DNA from: Microthrixaceae bacterium
GTDB lineage: Bacteria; Actinomycetota; Acidimicrobiia; Acidimicrobiales; Acidimicrobilacustridaceae
Direction of reading: 5' to 3'
DNA: 7,548 bases
NCBI GenBank assembly: GCA_947455015.1
Contig: CANGMY010000067.1
Coordinates: 1-7,548, forward strand
The position numbers and the translations under genes are program-made. Under the pieces are notes generated by a model, which worked only from the letters and a program-made list of their open reading frames with translations, had not been told where the DNA came from and searched no databases. This document shows, in pieces, positions 1 to 5,506 of the stretch (position 1 is its first letter; each line of letters begins with the position of its first letter).

Positions 1-1
1 A

Positions 2-541
2 GACCCCGAAGGTCTGGCGAATGAGTGGGATGCCACCGACAACTTCCCGTTCCGTCACATTGAGCGCTGTCGAAAGATTTGGGTGGCTCGGATCAATGGG
101 CTCTGTCACGCCGGTGGACTCGACCTCGCTCTGCACTGCGATGTCGTGATCGCATCGGCCGATGCTCGCTTCCGCATTCCCGAGTTACTCCGAGGAATTC
201 CGGACCCGTTCATGTCGGCTCGCATTGCCGAGGCTGTTGGCGTCGCCAAGGCGCGCTATCTGTTCTTCACTGCCGCCGAGATCTCAGCGACCGAAGCCGA
301 TTCGATGGGACTCATCGGCAAAGTCGTTCCTCATGATGAACTCGAGGCGCAGACCGAGTGGGTTCTTGAGCAGATTTCTCTGACCGGTCCCGAAGCTCGG
401 GCAGCCATAAAGCGCGACCTCAATGCTCGTTTGCCCATGTCCGACACCGGACTTTTCCATCGCACCATGATGAGCGCGGAAATGGTCGAGGGAATGCGGG
501 CATTCGTCGAGAAGCGACCTGTCGATTGGCCGAGAGGCTGA
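2..541 (+). CDS. Enoyl-CoA hydratase/isomerase (crotonase) family protein, 5'-truncated by window
   Basis: The reading frame is open from the window edge, so only the last 179 residues are visible and the true start lies upstream; the GTG at 83 is internal. Crotonase landmarks are clear: the ARINGLCHAGGLDLAL oxyanion-hole segment (visible residues 29-44), CDVVIASADARF (46-57), the PELL segment (60-63), the ISATEADSMGLIGKVVP turn, and a C-terminal AFVEKRPVDW that matches the usual ending of the family. Family members act on acyl-CoA thioesters (hydration, isomerisation, decarboxylation or hydrolysis). Aligned by eye to rat mitochondrial enoyl-CoA hydratase, the Glu144 equivalent is present (E61), but the Glu164 position is Tyr86 and the Gly141 position is Arg58; the IPGAGGTQR motif is replaced by a shorter IPDPFMSAR. 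The family call is secure, but hydratase activity is doubtful. The gene ends 40 bp before the PBP start and shows no obvious functional link to it. Confidence 0.9.
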   Translation, partial: DPEGLANEWDATDNFPFRHIERCRKIWVARINGLCHAGGLDLALHCDVVIASADARFRIPELLRGIPDPFMSARIAEAVGVAKARYLFFTAAEISATEADSMGLIGKVVPHDELEAQTEWVLEQISLTGPEARAAIKRDLNARLPMSDTGLFHRTMMSAEMVEGMRAFVEKRPVDWPRG

Positions 542-561
542 CCAAAAGCCTCCTCTGGTCA
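534..561 (+). other. Two interleaved short inverted repeats at the crotonase stop / PBP leader
   Basis: GAGGCT (534-539) pairs perfectly with AGCCTC (547-552), and TGACCA (539-544) pairs perfectly with TGGTCA (556-561). The loop of the first hairpin contains the 5' arm of the second, so as RNA they are either alternative hairpins or an H-type pseudoknot. There is no U-run, so it does not look like an intrinsic terminator. It lies just ahead of the PBP ribosome binding site. It may be chance; the pairing is visible but a function is not. Confidence 0.2.
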
Positions 562-571
562 CCGGTACGCT

Positions 572-576
572 GGTGA
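572..576 (+). promoter_or_regulatory. Weak ribosome binding site deciding the PBP start
   Basis: GGTGA sits 5 bases before the ATG at 582. No purine-rich sequence precedes the in-frame GTG at 573, which itself overlaps this motif. This favours ATG 582, giving a basic MKK N-terminus directly before the membrane anchor. The motif is only a partial match to a Shine-Dalgarno sequence. Confidence 0.4.
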
Positions 577-581
577 TTCGC

Positions 582-2741
582 ATGAAGAAGCTGATTCAGT
601 TCGGGGCCGCGATTTTCAGCGGGGGAGTCATCATCGCTGTGGCGATGGCAATTCTCATTCCTTCGATTGCCCGAATCGCTTCTGCAGTTGAGGGTGGCGA
701 CGGCGCGATCGACATCTCGCAGATTCAGGACTATGCGGTTCGGTCTCAGGTCTTTGCTTCCGATGGCTCGCTGATCGCGACGCTACACGGCGCGGAGAAT
801 CGAGACCCGGTGCCCTTGTCGGCAATGCCCGACACCATCAAGGACGCTGTGTTGTCGGTTGAGGACGCGCAGTTCTATGAACACATCGGGATCAATCTGC
901 GCGGTCTTGTCCGTGCGCTGGTGCAGAACGTGAAGTCAGGTCAGGTTGAGCAGGGTGGTTCCACAATCACGCAGCAGTTGGTGAAGAAGGCGCTGCTGAG
1001 CGACGAACGAGTCCTCAACCGCAAGACCAAGGAAGCGGCACTCGCCATTCGTCTTGAGGGACAGCTCTCTAAAGACGAAATCCTCGAGCTCTACCTCAAC
1101 ACGATTTACTTCGGTAATGGCGCCTATGGCGTCCAAGCTGCCACTGAAACGTATTGGGGTAAGCCGGTTTCTGAACTGAACTGGGCTGATAGTGCGCTGT
1201 TGGCGTCGATGATCTCGAACCCGGTCGAGAACGATCCCATCCTTCATCCGAAGAAGGCCAAGGAAGAACGAAAGCTCGCACTCGACCGCATGGTCGCGAA
1301 TGGCGTGATTACTCGGGCGCAAGCCGCTGAGTACGACGCGCTTCCGCTTCCGGTTGGTCGTTGCACAGGAGTGGCCGCTGGTTTCCGTCCGGCAGATTGT
1401 GGTGCGATTACGCAGCCGCCCGAGGAGAGTTACTTCGTCGAAGAAGTGAAGCAGCAGCTACTTGCTGACACTCGCCTCGGAGCAACCTACGAAGAGCGAT
1501 ACGCCCAGGTCTTTGGTGGCGGTCTTCAGATTCACACCACGCTTGACCCCATTGCCCAGAATGCTGCGCAGGATGCGCATGACAACACCTTCCCGTCGAG
1601 TGTGCGAGCAGAAGCAGATTCGAAGGGGATCACAACAGCGATGGTCTCGGTTGAATCGGCAACCGGAGCAGTGCGGGCGCTTGTGGGTGGTCCCGGATTC
1701 GCTGACTACAAGTACGACATCGCAACTCATGAGCCCGGCCGTCAGACCGGTTCAACGTTTAAAACTTTCGTGATTCTCACAGCGCTTGAACAAGGCGTGC
1801 TGCCAGACGACATCGTGGGCGGCGGAGGTTCATGGCCGGATCCGGGAAGTACACCGAACCCTTACGTCATCACGGGCGGCGGCGGAACGCTTACCGGCGT
1901 TACGGCAGCATCATCAAATGGCGCGTTTGTTCGACTTGGTCAAACGGTTGGTCTCGAAAATGTGGTGTACACCGCACAACGCCTTGGTGTGAGTAGCCAG
2001 TTCAATTCGCGTGCGAAGTCGATGCCGCTTGGGGTGTTCGATGTGACACCGCTTGAAATGGCATCGGCGTATTCCGCCATTCCGAACGGCGGAGTTCGCG
2101 AGCCTTCGTATTTCATCGATCGAGTTGAGGACCGCACGGGCAAGGTCCTGATTCAACATGAAGCGAATCCGACTCGTGGCGTGAGCTGGCAGAGCGCTTG
2201 CTTGGCAACGCAGATTCTTGCCAACAACGTGCAGAACGGAACCGGAACTAACGCCCAGCTCAACGGCCAGTCCGCTGCTGGCAAGACCGGCACCACCGAA
2301 AGCAACACGAACACGTGGTTTGTGGGCTTCACGCCGAAACTCACGACTGCCGTCTGGATGGGTATTCCTGCCGAAGGAACAAAGCCCATGGGCAATCTTG
2401 GTGGCCGCGAACAGTTCGGTGGTTTGTGGCCAGCAACCATTTGGCACAACTACAACCAGGCATATGTCGATCAAACCAAGCAGAAGCGGGTGGAATTCCC
2501 GACCTGCGCCGCACCAACTCGTGCAGGCAAGCCGGCTTCGGGGGCCAGCGACCCCTACGGCATCCTGAACGGCGCCCAGCCTGACGATTCGGCGTCGACC
2601 TCGTCTACGACTTCGACAACGCGGCGTACGACGACAACCACCTCGCGATCAACCACCTCGAGTTCCTCGACCTCGACGACTACCCGCGTCCCGCGGACCT
2701 CTACGACGACCACCATCGATCCTGGCGTCCCGATTAACTGA
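582..2741 (+). CDS. Class A penicillin-binding protein (bifunctional transglycosylase/transpeptidase)
   Basis: A PonA-like enzyme that polymerises lipid II into glycan strands and cross-links the stem peptides outside the cytoplasmic membrane. With ATG 582 it has 719 residues. A single N-terminal membrane anchor spans about residues 4-28. The GT51 transglycosylase domain (about 60-235) carries EDAQFYEH with catalytic Glu94, GGSTITQQLVKK (126-137), RKTKE with the second Glu151, and ILELYLNTIYFGNGAYGVQAA. The transpeptidase domain (about 330-620) has the nucleophile motif STFK (Ser391-Lys394), SSN (444-446) and KTGT (568-571), so all catalytic motifs are intact. The protein ends in a Ser/Thr-rich tail of about 45 residues and not in PASTA domains, unlike some actinobacterial class A PBPs. 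An alternative start is GTG 573, adding three residues. The gene is followed after 41 bp by the zinc-ribbon gene. The assignment is firm; orthology to PonA1 versus PonA2 is not determined. Confidence 0.97.
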   Translation: MKKLIQFGAAIFSGGVIIAVAMAILIPSIARIASAVEGGDGAIDISQIQDYAVRSQVFASDGSLIATLHGAENRDPVPLSAMPDTIKDAVLSVEDAQFYEHIGINLRGLVRALVQNVKSGQVEQGGSTITQQLVKKALLSDERVLNRKTKEAALAIRLEGQLSKDEILELYLNTIYFGNGAYGVQAATETYWGKPVSELNWADSALLASMISNPVENDPILHPKKAKEERKLALDRMVANGVITRAQAAEYDALPLPVGRCTGVAAGFRPADCGAITQPPEESYFVEEVKQQLLADTRLGATYEERYAQVFGGGLQIHTTLDPIAQNAAQDAHDNTFPSSVRAEADSKGITTAMVSVESATGAVRALVGGPGFADYKYDIATHEPGRQTGSTFKTFVILTALEQGVLPDDIVGGGGSWPDPGSTPNPYVITGGGGTLTGVTAASSNGAFVRLGQTVGLENVVYTAQRLGVSSQFNSRAKSMPLGVFDVTPLEMASAYSAIPNGGVREPSYFIDRVEDRTGKVLIQHEANPTRGVSWQSACLATQILANNVQNGTGTNAQLNGQSAAGKTGTTESNTNTWFVGFTPKLTTAVWMGIPAEGTKPMGNLGGREQFGGLWPATIWHNYNQAYVDQTKQKRVEFPTCAAPTRAGKPASGASDPYGILNGAQPDDSASTSSTTSTTRRTTTTTSRSTTSSSSTSTTTRVPRTSTTTTIDPGVPIN
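2589..2714 (+). repeat. Low-complexity Ser/Thr-rich tail of the PBP
   Basis: These 42 codons are 34 Ser or Thr plus a few Arg, Ala, Val and Pro, written mostly with TCG, TCC, ACG and ACC, so the DNA is an imperfect trinucleotide repeat. It follows the transpeptidase domain and lies outside the membrane. Such tails are likely flexible, cell-wall-spanning or glycosylated segments (inference). The opposite strand gives a spurious Val/Glu-rich reading frame, which is a shadow. Confidence 0.85.
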
Positions 2742-2782
2742 TCGATGCGACAGCGGGACCGTTCACGCGTAAGGCTGGGAAG

Positions 2783-3496
2783 ATGACAGATCTTGAGCGG
2801 CTCCTTGACCTGCAGGCCAACGACACCGCCGCCGACCAGTTGCGTCACCGACGCAAGGCATTGCCCGAACGTGCCGCTTTGGTCGAGCTTGACCGCAAAG
2901 AAAGCGCCCTTCGTGCCGAGGTCGCCGATCCTCAGGCCGAGCGCGATGGATTGGCTCGTGAACAGAAGCGACTCGAAGACGAGATCGCGACGGTTGAAGG
3001 TAAGGCTGCTCACGTTGAAAAGCAGCTGTATGACGGATCGATGACGTCGCCAAAGGAAGCACAAGGTCTTCAGGCTGATCTCGAGTCGTTGAAGCGTCGA
3101 CAAGCCTCACTCGAAGACGAAGTCATCGAACTCATGGAACAGATCGAGCCGCTCGATGAACAGCTCGCTGTATCGGTTGTTTCGCTTTCCACGATCCATG
3201 CTGAACGCGAGCAGGTGAAAGCTTCACTCGTTTCGTCTGAAGCGGCTGTCGATGCTGAAATATCTGACACCGCCGCTGCACGCCAGGCTCTTGTCGACGC
3301 TGTGCCTGCGACATTGATTGCGGAATACGAACGAATCCGTGGCGGTGAAGGCGGCATTGGCGTCGCACGACTCCAAGGGGCCACCTGCATGGGCTGTCAT
3401 ATTTCATTGGCGGCGGCAGAGGTTGATGTCATGAAACGAATGCCCGCCGATGAACTTGCCTATTGCCCCGATTGCGGGAGATTGCTCGTCCGATGA
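2783..3496 (+). CDS. C4-type zinc ribbon / coiled-coil protein (zf-RING_7, DUF164 family)
   Basis: The 237-residue protein has the standard architecture of this family: a long charged helical coiled-coil hairpin (about residues 5-170) and a C-terminal zinc ribbon. The diagnostic hinge LYDGSMTSPKEAQGLQADLE and the following LKRRQASLEDEVIELMEQIEPL are typical. The zinc ligands are Cys202/Cys205 (CMGC) and Cys228/Cys231 (CPDC). Its molecular role is not established; bacterial relatives such as mycobacterial Rv2229c sit beside a Nif3-family gene and an RNase H/CobC phosphatase gene, and a nucleic-acid-binding or chaperone-like role has been suggested from structure. The start is ATG 2783, with AAGG at 2771-2774, 8 bases upstream. 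The stop overlaps the next gene's ATG (ATGA), which implies translational coupling. No Nif3 gene lies upstream here; the PBP takes that place. Confidence 0.93.
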   Translation: MTDLERLLDLQANDTAADQLRHRRKALPERAALVELDRKESALRAEVADPQAERDGLAREQKRLEDEIATVEGKAAHVEKQLYDGSMTSPKEAQGLQADLESLKRRQASLEDEVIELMEQIEPLDEQLAVSVVSLSTIHAEREQVKASLVSSEAAVDAEISDTAAARQALVDAVPATLIAEYERIRGGEGGIGVARLQGATCMGCHISLAAAEVDVMKRMPADELAYCPDCGRLLVR

Positions 3497-3990
3497 TCCT
3501 CTGGTTCGCCGGAGTCAGTTTCGTCTTCGTGTGGTGGGTGTTTAGAAGCCCCGCGCTCGACTACCGACTCGTGATGCTCGGCGCAGTTTTGCCCGTTGGT
3601 GAAGTGTTTCTCGGGGGACCGCGAGTCCTTCACGCGTTACTCGCTCCCGTTGCGCTCATGGGCATCTTGATGTTGGCAACGCAGAAGCGACGATTGGTGC
3701 GACGCCGTTGGATCGGAATTCCGATCGGCATGATGATGCATCTCGTGCTCGACGGCATCTGGGCGCGCCCCAAAGTGTTCTGGTGGCCGTTCTTCGGTGC
3801 GGACTTCGGAAGCGGGGGACTGCCTGAATTCGGTCATCCGTTCACAGTCACGCTGGTATTCGAACTCATTGGTCTCGGCTGCCTCGTGTGGGCATGGCGC
3901 GCATTCGATTTCGCCAACCCCAAAATTCGTGATCGTTTCTTCCGAACGGGGCAACTTTCCCGTTCGGTTCCGAAACCTCCTACCTGTTAG
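3493..3990 (+). CDS. Small multi-pass membrane protein, DUF457/YdjM-like (putative metal-dependent hydrolase)
   Basis: The 165-residue protein has about four or five hydrophobic segments (roughly 1-18, 25-42, 48-62, 73-88 and 119-135). It carries the pattern of the DUF457 (YbcI/YdjM-like) family: an early LGAVLP, a histidine at the start of a helix (GGPRVLH, His47), then MMHLVLDG (His83, Asp87) and a following WWPF (97-100). These conserved His/Asp residues led that family to be called metal-dependent hydrolases, although the activity is unproven. The first motif is degenerate compared with the usual HRGxTHS, so the assignment is tentative. ATG 3493 is chosen because it overlaps the upstream TGA as ATGA; a TTG at 3463 would add ten residues read from zinc-ribbon codons. 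It is followed 8 bp later by the histidine phosphatase gene. Confidence 0.75.
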   Translation: MILWFAGVSFVFVWWVFRSPALDYRLVMLGAVLPVGEVFLGGPRVLHALLAPVALMGILMLATQKRRLVRRRWIGIPIGMMMHLVLDGIWARPKVFWWPFFGADFGSGGLPEFGHPFTVTLVFELIGLGCLVWAWRAFDFANPKIRDRFFRTGQLSRSVPKPPTC

Positions 3991-3992
3991 GT
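3989..3992 (+). promoter_or_regulatory. Ribosome binding site of the histidine phosphatase gene
   Basis: AGGT overlaps the TAG stop of the preceding membrane protein gene and lies 6 bases before ATG 3999. Reinitiation after the upstream stop is plausible. It supports ATG 3999, which places the catalytic RHG motif at the usual distance from the N-terminus. Confidence 0.45.
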
Positions 3993-3998
3993 CACGTC

Positions 3999-4592
3999 AT
4001 GCTCCACATCGTTCGTCACGGTCGCACCGAACACAACGCCTCGGGTTTGTTGCTTGGCCGGATTGATCCGCCGCTCGACGACCTAGGCCGAGATCAGGCT
4101 GTTGCGCTCGCTGCAGCAATTGGTCCTGTTGATCGGGTCATTACCAGCCCGTTGTTGCGTACCCGTCAGACGGCGGAAGCATTTGGCGTTGAGCCGATCG
4201 TCGATGATCGGTGGATCGAACTCGACTATGGCGATTTCGACGGCGTACCGCTTGCCTCGGTCGAGTCCGAGATCTGGAAACAGTGGCGCTCTGATGCCGA
4301 GTTCGCACCGCCCGGCGGAGAATCGCTTCGACAACTTGGACAGCGCGTCTCTGAGGCGCTGGGCGACCTCGACCGTGCCGACGAAAGCGATCTGACCACA
4401 GTCGTGGTTACCCACGTGTCGCCGATCAAGGCGGCAGTGTGCTGGGCGCTGGGCGTCGATGAACTTGTGTCGTGGCGACTGTGGGTAGCAACGGCATCGA
4501 TCACGTCGATTGCAGTTGGTGGCGGTGTTCGGGCAATGCACGGGTTCAATGACATCGCCCATCTTCGGGCAGCAGGGTTGGCTGACCGCTAG
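3999..4592 (+). CDS. Histidine phosphatase (phosphoglycerate mutase/CobC-like) family protein
   Basis: A 197-residue single-domain phosphatase of the branch that forms a phosphohistidine intermediate. The N-terminal IVRHGRTEHN supplies Arg6 and the nucleophile His7. SPLLRTRQTAE (50-60) supplies the second phosphate-binding arginine, IELDYGDFDG (73-82) the acid residue Glu74, PPGGES (104-109) the family signature, and VVTHVSPIKA (136-145) the second catalytic His139. Length and motifs fit alpha-ribazole phosphatase, phosphoglycerate mutase-like and acid phosphatase members; the substrate cannot be read from the sequence. In mycobacteria the equivalent domain is the C-terminal half of Rv2228c, fused to RNase H and next to the zinc-ribbon gene. 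Here it stands alone, with a membrane protein gene between it and the zinc-ribbon gene. No cobalamin pathway genes are in view, so a cobC name is not justified. Confidence 0.93.
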   Translation: MLHIVRHGRTEHNASGLLLGRIDPPLDDLGRDQAVALAAAIGPVDRVITSPLLRTRQTAEAFGVEPIVDDRWIELDYGDFDGVPLASVESEIWKQWRSDAEFAPPGGESLRQLGQRVSEALGDLDRADESDLTTVVVTHVSPIKAAVCWALGVDELVSWRLWVATASITSIAVGGGVRAMHGFNDIAHLRAAGLADR

Positions 4593-4614
4593 CGTCGCCG
4601 TATCTACTCTCTCC

Positions 4615-4620
4615 GAAAGG
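4615..4620 (+). promoter_or_regulatory. Ribosome binding site of the ABM-domain gene
   Basis: GAAAGG ends 7 bases before ATG 4628 in the 35-bp gap after the phosphatase gene. It fixes the start of the monooxygenase-fold protein. Confidence 0.6.
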
Positions 4621-4627
4621 CCAAGTC

Positions 4628-4936
4628 ATGACCATCGTGATCCGAGGAACCCTTCCCGTCCGTGCCGACAAGCGTGACGAAGCAATCGCTGCATTCATTG
4701 CCGTATCTGAAGGTTCGGAATCTGAAGCCGGTTGCCAGGTGTACCGATTCTCGGAAGACGTCCGCGAACCGAACACGTTCATCATCACCGAACATTGGGA
4801 TGACGAAGCTGCTCTCGGTGGTCACTTTCAGACTCCGCATATGGCTGCATTCACTTCGGTCGTAGGCGACTTGCTCGCGGGTGCTCCTGATGTCGTGAAG
4901 TACGAGGTCAGTAGTTTCGGCCCGCTCCACGGCTGA
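4628..4936 (+). CDS. Antibiotic biosynthesis monooxygenase (ABM) domain protein, putative quinol monooxygenase type
   Basis: The 102-residue protein is a single ABM (dimeric alpha/beta barrel) domain of normal length. Characteristic features are the GTLPVRADKRDEAIAAF opening strand and helix, the GCQVYRFSED strand (Cys36, Tyr39), FIITEHWDDEAALGGHFQTPHM (51-72) with the conserved Glu55, Trp57, His66 and TPH, and a closing VKYEVSSF strand. Small cofactor-independent members such as YgiN oxidise quinols, while others are heme-degrading or of unknown function. No substrate can be inferred from the neighbours. It lies 35 bp after the phosphatase gene and 18 bp before the DUF1003 gene, consistent with an operon. 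The fold call is firm; the enzymatic call is generic. Confidence 0.9.
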   Translation: MTIVIRGTLPVRADKRDEAIAAFIAVSEGSESEAGCQVYRFSEDVREPNTFIITEHWDDEAALGGHFQTPHMAAFTSVVGDLLAGAPDVVKYEVSSFGPLHG

Positions 4937-4938
4937 CG

Positions 4939-4944
4939 AAGGGA
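4939..4944 (+). promoter_or_regulatory. Ribosome binding site of the DUF1003 gene
   Basis: AAGGGA starts 3 bases after the upstream stop and lies 10 bases before ATG 4955. A second purine stretch, GGAG at 4951-4954, touches the ATG and is too close to act as the site. Confidence 0.5.
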
Positions 4945-4954
4945 AGCGGCGGAG

Positions 4955-5506
4955 ATGACCAGCACACACGACACAACTGCGGAGTCGCACGACCCGATCG
5001 AATGCAGAGCATGTCAGGCCATTGACGCATTTGATGGAAACGTTGATGGAGTCCTCTTTGGCGCTGGCAAGTATCACGTCGCCAACGAGAATTCGGTGTG
5101 GCAGACAGTTCGGCGTAAGCAAGATGAGGTGGCCGATCACGTCACGAACTTCGCCGGTTCGCTCAAGTTCGTCTACCTGCATTCGGTGTGGTTCTTCATC
5201 TGGGTCGTACTGAATGTGGGCGTGCTTGGCGCCGCGCTCAAGTTTGATCCGTTCCCGTTTGGTCTCCTGACGATGATCGTCAGTCTGGAAGCGATCTTTC
5301 TGTCGACATTCGTGATGGTGAGTCAGAACCGTCAGGCCGCTCGTTCTGAGGTTCGTGCACAACTCGATTTCGAAACCAATCTGCGGGCCGAGATCTGGGC
5401 GATCCACATCGGTGCGAAGTTGGGTATCGACCACGAGCACGTTGAAGACATTGTGCGCCAGGCGCTTGAAGCCTCTGACGGATCAAGCGCTCCGCAAGGT
5501 TTGTGA
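4955..5506 (+). CDS. DUF1003 family membrane protein
   Basis: The 183-residue protein carries the DUF1003 core: an amphipathic helix ending DHVTNFAGS (61-69), a transmembrane segment KFVYLHSVWFFIWVVLNVG (71-89), the family signature FDPFPFGLL (97-105), a second transmembrane segment (about 101-122), then SQNRQAARSEVRAQLDFETN (123-142) and a cytoplasmic helix AEIWAIHIG. The biochemical function of this family is unknown. The N-terminal extension has a single CxxC (Cys17, Cys20). Some DUF1003 proteins start with a Cys-containing zinc-like segment, so this may be its remnant. The stop is overlapped by the GTG of the next gene (GTGA), which suggests coupled translation with the serine hydrolase. 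Confidence 0.92.
   Translation: MTSTHDTTAESHDPIECRACQAIDAFDGNVDGVLFGAGKYHVANENSVWQTVRRKQDEVADHVTNFAGSLKFVYLHSVWFFIWVVLNVGVLGAALKFDPFPFGLLTMIVSLEAIFLSTFVMVSQNRQAARSEVRAQLDFETNLRAEIWAIHIGAKLGIDHEHVEDIVRQALEASDGSSAPQGL

Noticed and set aside
83..541. GTG 83 as a real start for the crotonase protein
   Set aside because: The frame is open upstream and the preceding residues (HIERCRKIW) fit the expected helix and strand before the ARINGL segment, so the gene begins outside the window.
2555..3103. Long - strand open reading frame opposite the PBP tail and zinc-ribbon gene
   Set aside because: Its Val/Glu-rich part is the complement of the Ser/Thr codon run, and the rest opposes a well-supported zinc-ribbon protein; no family resemblance.
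3463..3492. TTG 3463 as start of the DUF457-like protein
   Set aside because: It would add ten residues encoded by the zinc-ribbon gene's codons in another frame; the ATGA overlap at 3493 gives a better start at the first hydrophobic segment.
4578..4606. Possible promoter TTGGCT-17 bp-TATCTA before the ABM gene
   Set aside because: The -35-like element matches 4 of 6 and the -10-like element only 3 of 6, and it lies across the stop of the phosphatase gene in a tightly packed gene block; too weak to call.
4604..5440. 278-residue - strand frame opposite the ABM and DUF1003 genes
   Set aside because: The + strand genes here have clear family motifs and ribosome binding sites; the - strand translation has none and looks like a shadow in GC-biased DNA.
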